A stretch of DNA of 64,000 nucleotides from Brienomyrus brachyistius (lineage: Eukaryota; Chordata; Actinopteri; Osteoglossiformes; Mormyridae), in the NCBI RefSeq assembly GCF_023856365.1, contig NC_064545.1, positions 1,364,001 to 1,428,000 of the forward strand, in the 5' to 3' direction. The first letter of the stretch is position 1. Every line of letters starts with the position of its first letter. The translations under genes and the position numbers were made by a program. Positions 32,701-45,502 of the stretch are shown one piece after another. A model generated the notes under the pieces. The model made no database searches. It saw only the letters and a program-made list of their open reading frames with translations, and had not been told where the DNA came from.

Positions 32701-33734
32701 AGCTCTCGCCTCTTCAGTCCCACTCAATACCGCCTGTGTGAAATCCTGGCCTCGGCTACGGCCGCCTTTTCACGACGGATGGCCATCACCATATGGGCTT
32801 GTTTAAAAACTCCCAGCGGCCGAAACAAAGACATGAATAAGAGTTTTTTTTATATAGAGTATTATTTAAATGAGCAACCCTCACCCCTAAATCATCAGCG
32901 GCTTCGGTCTCCATAATAATCAGCATTATTTCTTACTGGTGCACAATCTGCCGTTTGACCCCGATGCTGAATTATGATCATTGCATGCGCCTCTCTAAAA
33001 CACATAAGGTGATTTATCTACAAACTCTGTAAAAGGCGTCCTAAGGAGCAGACCTTCGTTAAAAATGTAGCTAAACCAACCGAAAAAAAATAAAAAATCG
33101 AAACGTCAGCTAATATTCAAATCCAAAAAACACATGATTGATTAAAAGAGAAACTATTTTGGGTGCAAAAAAAAATAAATAAAAAACTCTGTAGAGAATC
33201 ACTTTCACAGGAACCAATGCAGCTTGCCTATTCCTGCCATTATACAGTGGACAGCAAAATACAGTGGCTTTTCTAAAGACTTAATAGAATCTTTAACGGG
33301 GTCTAACAATCCACTCCCATTGACTTGCATTAAGTAGATATTATAGCGGGACAATAAGCCAAATAGCTCAACATCGACCTCATTAGCAATGCAGGCAGGC
33401 CCTGAACTATTTTATGGTGGAGTCTATTGTCAATGCTCACCCCAGGTGAGCATTAAATTGCAAATGACACTCTGAAAGGCAGAGAGGCGAAAGAGGGGGA
33501 GAAAAAGTAAAAGAGAGCGAGAGAGAGAGAGAGAAAGCAGAGAGAAAATTGTCTGAGGACACAAAATGAAAGGCGCAAAGGCGACCGTGACCGTAAAGAA
33601 TCGAATACATCACGGCTTTAGGGGAGCAAATTCCACACCTCTCCATGTGTTTTATTTGTAAGGGATGTACTACGCAGTGGTCCGGAGAGCACTGCCGGTC
33701 TAATGAGCGATGGGCTGGAATGGCCAAACTCCTG

Positions 33735-33755
33735 CCCCCCCCCCCCCCCCCCCCC
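33735..33755. repeat. Poly-C tract
   Basis: Twenty-one consecutive C residues. An A-rich run follows near 33787-33800. Confidence 0.95.
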
Positions 33756-36451
33756 ACAGCATCGCCATGAAAAGAAAAGAAAACTTAAAAAAAAAAAAAA
33801 TGGCACTCGGAAGAAATCTCTTCCATCACAGGAAAAAAAAACAGGCATTCCTCATCCACTCAATACAGATAATCTCGTCCAAAGATTTCAGACTAATGGC
33901 TCTTTGGATCAACATGTTAATAAAACGCTCTCAGAAGAATTGTTTATAACTGAACTGTTTCCGTGACTGACCCTTAGATGCCTGGAGAGGAGGAAAATGC
34001 TCTGAGATTCCTCTCCGTCACCTTAGCGGATGAATAATTGTGCCTTTGCATATTCCTTGTCATAAACGGCAGAAGTGAGAGGACCCGGAGGACTGCGCTG
34101 GCAGGGCGGTCGCCTCACCCTGCAAGCGGAGTAAATTAAAACAAGAATTGGGCCGAGTGTGATTGGGGATGACAAGTAGGGCGGATCCAGGCCCGCGGTG
34201 CCTGCCTGCTGCCCTGCCGTGGGCTCGCCGAGGCAGCCTCGTGGACGCCGCTTAATGGAAGCAACTAATCAGTCCCGCACGTCAAACCCTACCCTCCAAT
34301 GAAAAACGGCCCACATGCTGCTTGCAGAGGAGCCGCTGAATATGCAGCGCCGTTACGCAGCTATCCGCGTGACATGCGTGTTTCTGCTCTCGCGCTGTGA
34401 AATCCTTCGCTTTTGTTAATAAACCAAAACAAAAGCTACACCTGAAGTGAAGACACACTCCAGTAACAAGGAGACACTGTTTAATCCTTTTATTCCATGT
34501 CACGCAGAAATAATCTATGACTATAATCTTGCGCGCCTGGTGTTAAGGGCGGCATGCGTCTCTGCGCCTTTGGCTGAACAGAGGAGTGTGTGTTTTTATA
34601 TAATAATCACCGCACAATTAGAGCGTAATTACAGACAAAGGCTGTCTGGATCGTTCCGTCACATCCTGGGGAGAGGGCTGTAAATACCTGATATAGTAAT
34701 TAGCACAGGCTTCTGCTCTCAGACCCAATGTCAGGAAATTACAGACTTTGGAGATAAAACATCAGAACAGTGTGGGAAAGCATGCGATGCTGCGCTTTGG
34801 GCAGGACGCCCAGCAAGAAAGACATGGAAATAAATAGGGATTCGGATTGTAGATTCGGGATCCTAAGAAGGGACCATTGGAGTGTGCTACTCCAATGCAT
34901 CAACTTTGGTGTGAAGTGTTAAAATTATGGTCTAATGAAATATGGTTGATGGAGAAATGTTTGGCTTCACTTTAGTTCTTAATCAATTTAGCTGATCATT
35001 ATGAAAGTCTTATTATTTAGTCTTTAAATAACACAAAAAAGTGCAGTATTATTATAATCCATTTTGAAGTTATTGCAAATAATTAGGAATTGTGCCAAAA
35101 AAAATGATTTAGTACAATATACCAATACATATATTTGGGAAAATTCTATGTTCACATTAAAAATTTGTTTTATGCTTGTTGAAAATAACATACCTGAACC
35201 CTTAAGACTTGCTCAAGTGCAGACATCCCTCTTGCTTGCTCTGTGTCAGATCCTGCAAACCTGCCATATTGTGACCAGATTCCACAAACATGTTCTACAA
35301 ACATAAATCCTTGGTGACCACTCACTTCTCGTGACACATGCTGATGGGGACTGTGGCTGGCTTGTGCATTAATTAAAGCCCCATCCATTTCCTACAGTGC
35401 AACGCTCTCTCGTGATCTGGCCATGAGCGTCAGAAGATGAGCAGGACTCAAGATCTTCATCCATCCCCCTTACCATTGCACAGCTTGCAGGCCAAATCAC
35501 TGGACAGCAAATGCCATCCATCAGTGGAGAAAATACTAATGTTCACAGAGGCAGGAGAGAATGAACTTTTTTGAAGGAGTTTGCTCATTTTGTGCCTTTT
35601 ATCATACATATTTGCAGCCCCAAGCATCTTAAAATGATATCATGTGATATTTAAATATAAATCACTTCTTCTAACACACAGGTGATCCACAGAATGAAGG
35701 CAGCCATTCTACAAGTACGTGGACTGTCTAATATTGCACTACAGAGTAACTGACACTTGGTATTCAGAAACAGTGGCAGAGTAAAAATCAATTTACGGTC
35801 AGATGTAAAGTACAACCGTGTACTAAGTAGTATAATACACAACTGCCTGGCAATTACCACCCAAAATGCTTTGAGGAGACTTATCTAAGAAGGACGGTGA
35901 AGGTACATGCCTCGGAAGAGCCTTCCAGGAACAATGAATCGTACAGCGTTAGTGACGTAAGATCTTGCCTGTAGCAGAGGTACAGTGCAAAAGTTAACAT
36001 TCCCAAGATACCAGGGGCAGCGTCACGAGGAAAACGGTGAGGATGAAAGGCGCCTTAAGATGGATGCATAGATTTACCTCCACAGAAGGGATTAGTGCCA
36101 CCTACTTCCAGCTTAGGCGGGACTTTTTGAAGTTTGGGATGGGAGAGAAGCGATCCTTTTGCCGGAGTGCCGTTTGATTAGTGGGAGGCTGCGCTTAATC
36201 CCCTCTGCCGTTCTCACCTTCCTCCTGATCCAGTACAGCCTCTTATCCGATCGGCTGTGATCATTACCCACCCTGGCCGAGGGGGTTTTCCTGCTTAATT
36301 TCTTTAAGAAGATTACAGTGTGCTTGTTTGTTGTTGTTTAAACATCTGATTTCCCTAAAGCCCTTTGTTTTTTCAACTGGTTCACACTTTAATGCTCTTG
36401 ATTGAATTTCTGTGACAAGGGATCAACTTGACCGACCCAACAGCAGGCCTT

Positions 36452-36469
36452 GGGGGGGGGGGGGGGGGG
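36452..36469. repeat. Poly-G tract
   Basis: Eighteen consecutive G residues. Confidence 0.95.
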
Positions 36470-37148
36470 CTGTAAATTCTAGATGAGATGGGGATAAATT
36501 AGAAAAACAAGAGTGTCCCTTGGAGAGTGGAAAATAAATTATGTTGGGTTTCATGGCCTCTTATGGGCAGAGCGCTGGCTCTGTCCTGAGCTCCCGCATC
36601 CGTGTAAAAGAACAGACACTGGCGATATCTGGTGAGAGAGCGTTACTCCACAATGTCATACATGCAGATTCCTGTAAGTTCCTGTAATCGTTATTCCTGA
36701 AAGTCAGCCAGGACCCCCTACCCGAAATGACAGCCATATCACTGAAAATCTTCACTCAAATTGGGTGTTTTATAAAAGAAACATATTAAGCCTTCTGTAC
36801 TTGAGAGATTATTAAAAACAGCTCTGAGAGTTTACCTAAGAAACCGTTTACTATTGATGGAGTTAAGGAAGCAGTAACAACGGCGAGCAGGGATGTCCGC
36901 TGATGAAAATCCATCATTACAGCGACAGCCCGCAAAAAGACCTGTGGCATTTTATCTGGCCTGGAACATAAATTTATTCTGTAAAATGGAAGTTACCTAG
37001 AAAAGGACAACATATAAAACCAAGCAGCATGAGACAATCTGCTCATTATCAGAATTTACTGATTACATCTTCAGATCAATGTACCAAAATGGTCTTACAG
37101 GGGCACCATCCATAACACGCCACCCTGATAAAGTCTAAGCATGGGGGC

Positions 37149-37169
37149 GGGGGGGGGGGGGGGGGGGGG
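37149..37169. repeat. Poly-G tract
   Basis: Twenty-one consecutive G residues, preceded by GGGGGC. Confidence 0.95.
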
Positions 37170-37418
37170 CAGTAATCACGCACCTCAGAGGATCGTGAAA
37201 GAGTGCCCCCCCCATGTGTTCACAGCACAGCTTCAAGAACTCTGGAGGACGCCGTGGACATGCCTACCTGCACAACATTTACACGAGACACGAGAGGATT
37301 ACACACAGTTTTGGAACACGGATGTTAGGCAGCCGCATCCAACAACATACGAGTTTTGGAAATATAATGAGTGTAACCGCTATCCTACGCACTCTGACCT
37401 GCGTCCGGCGGTTTAGGA

Positions 37419-37558
37419 CAGTGTTTCCCAGCCCGGTCCTCAGGGACCCTCAGACGGTCCACGTTTTCGCTCCCTCCCAGCTCCCTGCCAGAGTGTCCAC
37501 ATTTTTGCAAAAACATACACTGTCTGGAGGTCCCTGAGGACTGGGTTCGGAAACACTG
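37419..37558. mobile_element. hAT-like miniature element with perfect 8-bp target duplication
   Basis: The left end is CAGTGTTTCCCAGCCCGGTC. The reverse complement of the right end is CAGTGTTTCCGAACCCAGTC, and the match continues through CTCAGGGACC, about 30 bp of inverted repeat in all. The flanking octamers at 37411-37418 and 37559-37566 are both GTTTAGGA. An 8-bp duplication with CAGTG termini is the classic hAT signature. It is 140 bp long with no coding capacity, and the perfect duplication suggests a younger insertion than the relative at 26901. Confidence 0.92.
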
Positions 37559-37566
37559 GTTTAGGA

Positions 37567-38465
37567 TGTGGTTTTTTGGCCCAAGTACAGAGACTCTGGA
37601 GGAAGATACTTAACCCCAGAACCTCCCGCAAAATAAACAGGTAAAAATTGCAAATGGCTTTTCAGTGAGATGTCACCTGATCAGCTGAATGTAAACATCC
37701 ATGCAGGAAGAAAGGGAAGTGCAGTTTGACCCCATACCCACACTGCTCAGAGCTGCTATGTCTACTGCATAGTGTTACTAAGTTACTAAGGAAACTATGT
37801 CACAAGGAGCAGAGCCGCTTGACCCATTATATTGCTCTCGTTTAGAGGAAAGACCCATTCAGCTATTTCATATAGAATCAAATGATTCTGGAACTTAACC
37901 ACCACGCTATTGGCTTAGTCTGACATTTGTAGAATGCACTTCATTAACATAGGTGTGCTTGCAGCACTAGGGTAGAATTAGCATGAATTGCTCAGTATAC
38001 CTTCAGAAGTCACAAGGTAATAAGACGGGCTGAGAGTTCAGCTCTGGCTCCTTGGCAGAGATGTTTGAATACGTCACATGCTGAAGCGCCGCTGACACCG
38101 GCGCTCTGAAATGTTTTGGCTTAAACTGGCCTGAGTGGCAATCCTCACTGGAAGCCTGGAGCACTGCACTCACCAGTGTCAGTCCCAGGACAGGCATTCG
38201 TCTGACTAAGGAAAATGTAGCAGATTGACAGGTCGACAGTGAACTGAACAACTACAAACTGTAGTCAGTCTAAGGAAGAACCAAGAAAGACATAAATACC
38301 CAGCTTATCAACCACCCTGTGGTGATGAATGCAGTGATTTGCCTGCCTGTACGGCCAGTGCTCTGGGCCTTACTCTACTTTTAAGGAAGTAGCACGATCA
38401 CCCCCCCCCGGGGAGCGCACAGTTACAGACAGCAGCACGTCTAACATGTTAGCTAGTCACGAGTA
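37567..38465. other. Non-coding DNA, no gene seen
   Basis: Nothing is recognised except a short C run at 38401-38409. Confidence 0.5.
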
Positions 38466-38663
38466 AATATCACTGCAGCCGGGAACTGAGTGTTGAGTGG
38501 GAGGGGTTAACGAAGGGTTTGTGGTTAGGGTTGGGGTTAGGATGAGGTATCAGATGATAACAGTTATAAATCCCCCCCACATTGCCCCTCCTATTTGACA
38601 TTGCCCATCCCTCTCGATATTGCCCCTCCAACTCGATATTCGGCTCCTGGCTGCAGTGATATG
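38466..38663. mobile_element. Miniature inverted-repeat element, ATATCACTGCAGCC type
   Basis: The left end is ATATCACTGCAGCCGGGAAC. The reverse complement of the right end is ATATCACTGCAGCCAGGAGC, and similarity continues for about 40 bp through GAGT and GGAGGGG. The left inner arm contains GGTTAGGGTTGGGGTTAGG. The right inner arm contains a 19-bp tandem repeat. The superfamily and target duplication are not clear. Confidence 0.75.
38581..38637. repeat. 19-bp tandem repeat, three units
   Basis: The units ATTGCCCCTCCTATTTGAC, ATTGCCCATCCCTCTCGAT and ATTGCCCCTCCAACTCGAT lie end to end. They form the inner right arm of the surrounding miniature element. Confidence 0.9.
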
Positions 38664-41490
38664 CCTCTCAGCTAATCAAGCCTTACCACTGTTTTCAAGC
38701 ATCAGCAGCAAATGAGGAGAAACTCCATGTAGCTTGGCCTAAGACAATTACCCAGGCCCATGTGTGTCGAATCCCCCCCCCCCCTCTCTCAACGATCCCT
38801 CAGTATACTCTTGGAATGAGCACTGCATGCTGTAATCCAGCGCAGCCAGGGAGTTCCTTATTTAACGATACTGTAGTAACTAAGGGGCGTGGCCAGATGC
38901 AGAGGCTAAAAATACATTAAAAAAAATTTTAAGTTTAGGCTGTGAAAAATCTGCATTTTTCCCTTGTGGGTCAGGTCATGCGTGTGCAGGAAAGAGGACA
39001 CAAATATGTAACATGTACATGCAAAGCAGGTGATATTAACGCTAGCAAAATATTCTTTATGTAGAGTCATTAGGGAATGCTGTTTTGTAGCTGGTTTACT
39101 GTGCCTGCTGCAGCTGGGGCCCCCTGGAGTCACGGAGGGACATTGCAGGAAGTAGCCGGCAGGGCCTGTGGGGAGCAGACCTAATGGAATGAAATCATCT
39201 CTGCTGTAAAGATTAGGCTGCTGCAGCGGATCGCGTCAGCTGCCAGCGAGACGCTGCGGGCGCCGGCGCGCGCTCCCCGACGACCTTACCCCACTGATCC
39301 TGCAAATTTGGTAAACTTCATGGAAATTTAATAAGTGCCACTGCCTCGTGTTCGCCTGCAGAGCTGCGGCTTGATGCTGGGAGGCACATATGCGGTGATT
39401 TACAACCAGACGCTGCTTTTTTTGGAAAGTCCCCGTTGCTGTTGCCATAGAGGCAGCCGCCAGCCTGGGGCTTTTAGCGCTTAAGCCAATATAGACTGTG
39501 TACTTCCTAAAGGTAAATAATATCTGTGGGGAGTCAGCCTGTTTTATTTTCCTTCCTTTCCCTTCAAAGGCGCCTTGCCACTGCTGTCAGGCAACGAAAC
39601 GCTTTTCAGCTGAAGGATCCTTGCTTCCTGCCCTAAATCGGGGCCTCACCCTTGCCAGGATCTCTTCTCGTACTTGACCAGGCTCACTTGAGTTGCTGGC
39701 CTCCTACGGATAACATTATGCTCCGCCGACAAGCAGAAATTTCTACTAATAACATTCGCGAACGATAAAAAGTTGACGGGTTTAACCCCTATAAAATAAA
39801 ACAAACAAACAAATATGAGCCATCACTCCTGAAAGCTTTAAAAATAAACCTTACATTAAACTGGTGGATGCGGGGCATCGTCCAAATGCAAAGGCAGATC
39901 AGATCTGCAGCACGCTCAGGCTCCAGAGGCTGACAGGGCAGTGGCAGGATGTGTCGGAGATGTGTGGTGTGCTGCCTGACAGTTGGGGGACCAGGCTAAT
40001 TAACAACACATGGGGCTGAGAGGGACAAGCTGGGGGGCGGGGGGAGCAGGCGCAGGGGCGAGAGTGAGGCCTTGGCAGGGAGGTCAACAAATATCGCAGG
40101 GGGGTGGGCTGGTTGGAGGTCAGTGCTGGTTAACCCTTGATCGGGACGTCACACAAGGAAAAAAAAGAAAAGAAAGAATCTGTGTCTGTTTGAGGAAGCA
40201 CAGATGATGGTTTGCTTCACTCATATACGCAGAAAGCAGTCAACATTTAAAAAAAGACAAAATCATACATTCATTTTTGTCCAGGTGAATTAAACCCAGA
40301 TATGAATCTCTAGCAAAGCATTCATCTTATAATACTGTGGTGTCGCCCCATTTTATCATCTGAAGCCGCTGAATGATCAGGAAGCGATAAGACCTGCTTC
40401 TGATGAGCCTCTTACTAGTCATGATCTGTCTGTCACTCCCCACTGGGGTGTTTTATAAATGAACGATTCCTCGATTTGCTGCTAAGGCCTCTGCTTCCGC
40501 TCTGTGTTTGCAGAGAGCTGAAGCACTGAAAGGACATACAGCTCAGCGGGACTTCAGTACCTAATTCCAGCCTTGAAATTGCAAATGGCACTTTTAAGGA
40601 ACTTCTTCTTTTAAATTTGTTCTTTGTCTGGATTCCCCAGGCTGCCAGTCTACGCAAGGCGAGGGGCCTTTTAATCAATCACCCAGATAATCAAATGTCA
40701 CTGGCTATCTGCTCCATGTAATTACTTTTGCAATTAAAATCAATCTCCAGTCACCCTGTCTAATTAGAAGGATGGGCAGATTTTCCCCCAGATTCTTTTA
40801 TAATAAATATTGACTTAGAATGCCACAATTCTGTCATATTCTTTCATTTCTGTGAGAAATTTGGGAGACATTAAGCTTTGGGACAGAAGCTGCACATTTT
40901 TCGCGCTATGAGAATGGACCTCATGCTGAGTACACGTGACATTCAACTACCTTGATAAAGAAAAAAAAGACTAAAATTGTTAAAGAAAGACTTGTAAGTA
41001 AATATAAAGAGTTGGTTGACAGATAACAGGCTCTGCACAACTACAGCACTATAGTACTGCATGACAGTAATAGACAGCTTTAATGTCACCCAGCTTTTCC
41101 AAAGGCTCTCTTCCAACAAACCCACAGTGAAGCGGGGAGGTTGAAACTTAAGTAGTACGACATTCTAGTTGACTTCTTGACAGCTGTATGTTTATAACAT
41201 ACTATTTGCCTCACTTGTATGTCACTTTAGACAAAAGTGTTTCTTAAATAAATAAACTTCACTGTAATAGACATCCCCGCCTTCTGAGGCTTCAGAGTGC
41301 TGCTGTATTGCAGGCAAACACGTCGTGCAGGTCAGTGCCCGACTGGCCCAGAATGTGCTTGTCATTGCTGGGGCCTCCTGTCAGTCACTGTGATGTCATA
41401 AACGTGCGTAACCCTGGGTGACACACCAAGCTCCGCCTAAACTAAATCTGCTTGGTCTTAAATGAGGAAAATGAGAGACCAGTGTTTACG
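38664..41490. other. Non-coding DNA, no gene seen
   Basis: No gene or mobile element is recognised. A C run lies at about 38775-38784. A GC-rich patch at 39220-39290 has several CpGs. The segment 40300-40830 is repeat-free and is listed separately as a regulatory candidate. Confidence 0.45.
40300..40830. promoter_or_regulatory. Candidate cis-regulatory element (unproven)
   Basis: The stretch has dense homeodomain and TALE-like cores near its right end: ATAATCAAATG at about 40687, GTAATTACTTTTGCAATTAA at 40719, AAATCAATC next to it, and CTAATTAG at about 40761. It carries no simple repeats. The pattern fits a conserved vertebrate enhancer, but neither conservation nor activity can be read from one sequence. 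Confidence 0.28.
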
Positions 41491-41491
41491 G

Positions 41492-41642
41492 CAGTGGGCG
41501 CCAGCCTGTCCATCACCAAGACATTACTAAACGACCGCGGCACAACTTCCAATTCCCCCCGATCGGTGGTGATTCAGTAGCTTGCTAGAGTATTTTCTTT
41601 GTAAAAGTAGCTCTCAGTGTAAAATAAGGTTGGAGACCACTG
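41492..41642. mobile_element. hAT-like miniature element, CAGTGG type
   Basis: The left end is CAGTGGGCGCCAGCCTG. The reverse complement of the right end is CAGTGGTCTCCAACCTT, with 13 of 17 positions matching. Flanking octamers GTTTACGG and GTCTATAG match at five of eight positions, consistent with an old hAT duplication. Inner text AAAAGTAGCTCTCAG is typical of this class. About 151 bp, non-coding. Confidence 0.7.
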
Positions 41643-43589
41643 GTCTATAGGATCCAGGTTAAATTAAAGATGCTTTATATTATTGTGACAATTTCTGAAA
41701 CACATGTTGGTTTAACATGTTGATTTTTATCGGTGTGTATCCTCTACATGGGTTTCTCGATAAGGAGGGTGAATTACCCAGGCAGACCACATTAGCAAAA
41801 GAGCATCGTATCATAAATGGGGGGGGGGGGGATAAACAAAGGTGGCACGCTGCGTTCTGCAGCTATCCAATTAGCCTGCTCTTTGCGCTGAGTGCTTGTA
41901 GAATGGCAAGACAGCTGACATTTCCCTGCACGCGCAGTAATAAGGGTACCGTTTACCGCTTCTTGCCTCAAGCTACTTGTGAAGGAAATTCAAAAAGTCC
42001 AATGAAGGCGAGGAGTGATTAATCATCGTAGAGTAGGACCCGTCAGGGAGGAGGGGTCTGTTCAACTGATAATGCTGCCCAGCACTATTTAGATTGATAT
42101 AAATTTGATTTCTTTTCACCTCTGGCTAAAACAAAACAAGAAAAAGCACCGTTGACAAACCAGCCTCCCACTACCGCCTCACATGATTGCCTGCCCCTTC
42201 TAAATTTGATCTCCCTGTCAAGTTTGTATCGATCATGATAATACCTCCCTTGTGCTCGATGCACGGCCTGGGACCGATGTCTCCCCTTATTCTTTCTATC
42301 TGTGAATTCATACAGTGACGTCAGTACTGTTCCAATGGCTCGCACTTTTGCTAGGTTTGCGATTTCTCAAGTCAGTCTCTGTTGGTTTCAGGCAGCCACG
42401 GCTGGGAAGGCCACACTCGGAGAGCCTCTCGATCAAAGAGCCATCCGCAGCGGGGCAAGCTTCCTCAGTCTTCACCGCAAATTTTCCCATTTGGATTATT
42501 TGCAGACTGGGTGTTTGATATGGATAACTGTGATGACAGGATCCAGCCAAAATAAGAACAACCAGTCAGCCTATCAGAGCCAACAGACAAACAACTGAGC
42601 CAATTGCTGGCTTCTTTATCATCAGCTCAAACCATTTCAAGCCCCAAGCATCACAAGAGAAGAATGCCAGTGGGAGAGCGACTCTTGCTCAGTCACAGTC
42701 AAAGCTCAGTTAGAGACATTGACTGTTTTGGTTTGAGTGTGCTGAACTTGAAACCCTAGCTGGAGTCTTTTTGAACCAGCTTAGCACTTAAAATGTCAGA
42801 GAGCACGTAACCACAGGCCATGTCTACGTTATACCTACGCCAAAAATATTCTTTCTCTAGTGAAAATTAGAGTCTCTAATGCACCCAGCGCACAGGATTG
42901 AGGTACTCACCCATGCTTCAAAAGACGGTTCAAACGGACTGCCAAGCGCTCTCCAGATACGATAAGTTAACATCCAATAGACGTGTTGTTGTGAAAAGTT
43001 TAAACTAATACAGCAGGATTACTCTAAAAACACACCCTTATATGCACATGCAACACAGTATGCTTTTATGTCTGTTACCTAATCCATGTATGTATTTAAG
43101 GAAGTACATAGATTTTGTCCTAGGAACTGGATGGATTTCGTTTGAAAACTAAAACACCAGGCAGTGCTGAGTGTGTTTTTCTCTATTGCTCTGACGATTG
43201 CGTCTGGACAGCCAAAGCATCACTGACAGCCGTGCGGACAGAGAATGGAGTCCAGTATGATTGTGACCCTGGTGATGGGGTGGAGGTGACCAGGTATAGG
43301 AAACACCAGGGAAGACCGTTGGTGCCGACGCCATCCCCAAGGGGCCCGAGTGTGCTGGCTGCTACCAGGAATTTATGTCTCAAACGTTACTGATCCTCAA
43401 AGTAGTCAGGAACCAGGGAAAGCAGCATGCTACCATATGTCGCATTTAGCGGTACTGAAATTACTGATATTTCTGCAACAGATTACAGTCAGACTGTTGG
43501 CGAGAGCGAGAATCACTTAACAGGAATGAGACACCTAATGCAAAACTCATTCAGTTCACAGGATACATTTTTGCAATATTTAATGATAC

Positions 43590-43830
43590 TTCTTCATTGG
43601 ATTACATAAGGATGGAGAGAAATGGTGAGAAAACCTGACTTTAGGTCATTGGCGGTCTCATCTCAAAAATAACACAAATGGATTCAGTTACTTTTGGAAA
43701 TGTAATGAACGTTCTTCATTCAATTATGTGAGGGCAGAAGGAGTTTTGGTTTCCAGTAATGTAACATCGGATAAAGAAGCCTGACTTTATGTTATTGGTG
43801 GTGTCGTCTCAAAAACAGCAACAAATAAAA
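43590..43830. repeat. Diverged tandem duplication, unit about 120-150 bp
   Basis: Anchors in copy one are CTTCTTCATTGGATTAC (43590) and CCTGACTTTAGGTCATTGGC (43634). In copy two they are GTTCTTCATTCAATTATG (43711) and CCTGACTTTATGTTATTGGT (43780). The offset changes from 121 to 146, so an indel of about 25 bp separates the copies. No element family is recognised. Confidence 0.65.
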
Positions 43831-44879
43831 GGGCTGAGAGAGTTTTAGAAATTTGCTCTTTAAGAAGGACTGAGGACCTTTGCAGAGCATGTAGCCTAGT
43901 CCACGAAAGTGCAGCAGCTCCTGGTCCAGAAGGTCCTTCTACAGCTGTAGAAGGGGCGTAGAGGAACTGTCATCAGTCATGAGGGAAGATGGGAAATATC
44001 ATTGACATGACAAATGAAAAGGATGCTGGATTTATGTCCGGTACAAAGTTTCCAATAAAACCATGGCTTTGTTATTTCAGGTAATAGATTTGAGAGGCAG
44101 TGTTTACTAAAGGTTAAATGCAGAACAGATGGACAGGGTAGAATACAAGACGATCAAAGCTCTGGTTTTTGAGACAGATATGCCGGCAAATGAAGACAAA
44201 TAGCTCCCATAAGAGCCAAAAAGTTTGTGCTGAACATAACGAGGTGTGAGCGAAGGAGTGGGTCAGGGAGAAGGACACACAGGCCGTCACAGAACGCAGC
44301 AAACGTCCAACCCCATCGGTATGATCCTTCCCAGAAGTCAGACCAATTAAGTTCCCGCAGCCAAATCAAAGTTTGGACAATATGCAACTGATTTTGCCAA
44401 CAGCTCCGGGATCACCTTGGTGATCTCTCGCTGCATCAGCTTTTCTCCCAGGCCTGGACCAGTGGTGAGACAGGCACCGGGACTTCACTTTATATTTAAA
44501 AGATGCTTTCCCCGTCAGTGGGACGTTCCTGAAGGACAACAAAAGCATTCCACTGATCTGGCAGAAAACCAAAATTGAAAGTGAAGCACCAGAGAAGAAA
44601 CAAGTCTGCTTATAAACTCCCCCCCTCCCCCACGCCAGCCCCCCTTGCTGTGTTTTTCTTTCTTTTTCCTTTGTTATAATCACAAACGGAACGCGAAATC
44701 TAAAAATACAGTCGGCTCATACAGTAATCAGAAATGTCCCTAATGCAGTTTCAAATCTTTTAAGATGAAGAACAGTTGGAAAATTCTGAGAAGAATCAGG
44801 ATTCAGATTCAATGTAAAGTCAGGTATCCTGCAGGCAGTAAATCCACATTGATTTCTGATTAAAATTATATTTTGCCAA

Positions 44880-45110
44880 ACCGAATAAGGGAAGTCATTA
44901 CTGTATTTAAATCACTTTTAGCAGCATTTACAAATGACACAGATTTCATATCATATCTGGTGCGCTGCTTATAACGTTACATGCAGCGGCGCATGATCGC
45001 TGTCATGCAAAGTGTCTCACGCCGCATGTGTCATGAACAATTCGCAAGCATTCCCCACGTCACGCTTTAAAAGGAAACAGATATAAGAGGTTAAGTGTGA
45101 GTCGGAGTAC
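44880..45110. promoter_or_regulatory. Candidate cis-regulatory element (unproven)
   Basis: A repeat-free stretch carries TATTTAAATCAC, CATTTACAAATGACAC, an octamer-like ATGCAAAG near 45005 and CATGTGTCATGAAC. Evidence is textural only. Confidence 0.2.
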
Positions 45111-45482
45111 CGCGAGAGCTCGGGTATAATGGAGCCATTGTGGAGTCAGCGGGGGGGCGCCGTGACAATTTGATCTGAACTCTGTTAATAAATCACTGTG
45201 CCATTACTGCTAGTTTAGTATCTGTTTATGCTTCTACAAATTGAAGCCCCAGCGGCGCAGGCCGGCGCTCGGAGCTGTATCGCTGCGGCGTGACAATTAG
45301 TTCAAGGTGGGAAGGGTGCAGCCGGCCTCTCCGCACAGTGTCTCCCCCCACTGAGGTAAAGAGGCATGGACACATGTAAGCAATAAAGCAGGGGGGGCGT
45401 GGGGGGGGTCTGTGTCTACAGCAGGCCAGCCGAACGGTATGCAGGACAAAACTATAAAATGATAATGGGCACAGAGGCAGCA

Positions 45483-45502
45483 GGGGGGGGGGGGGGGGGG
45501 GG
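45483..45502. repeat. Poly-G tract
   Basis: Twenty consecutive G residues. Confidence 0.95.

Larger units (their letters stand above)
27065..37418. other. Ten-kilobase stretch with no gene and no recognised mobile element
   Basis: Apart from simple repeats (C11 at 28821, TA/CA at 29712, mixed C runs at 32202-32224, C21 at 33735, G18 at 36452, G21 at 37149) nothing is recognised. Reading frames of 100-150 residues at 31426-32092 overlap on both strands and show no domain. Repeat-poor parts at 27430-28020, 33900-34680 and 36100-36420 have a regulatory-DNA texture. They could be conserved elements, which needs alignment to test. Confidence 0.45.

Noticed and set aside
43142..43393. Plus-strand frame of 83 residues with several cysteines
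   Set aside because: The cysteine spacing fits no domain I know and no splice sites frame it convincingly.
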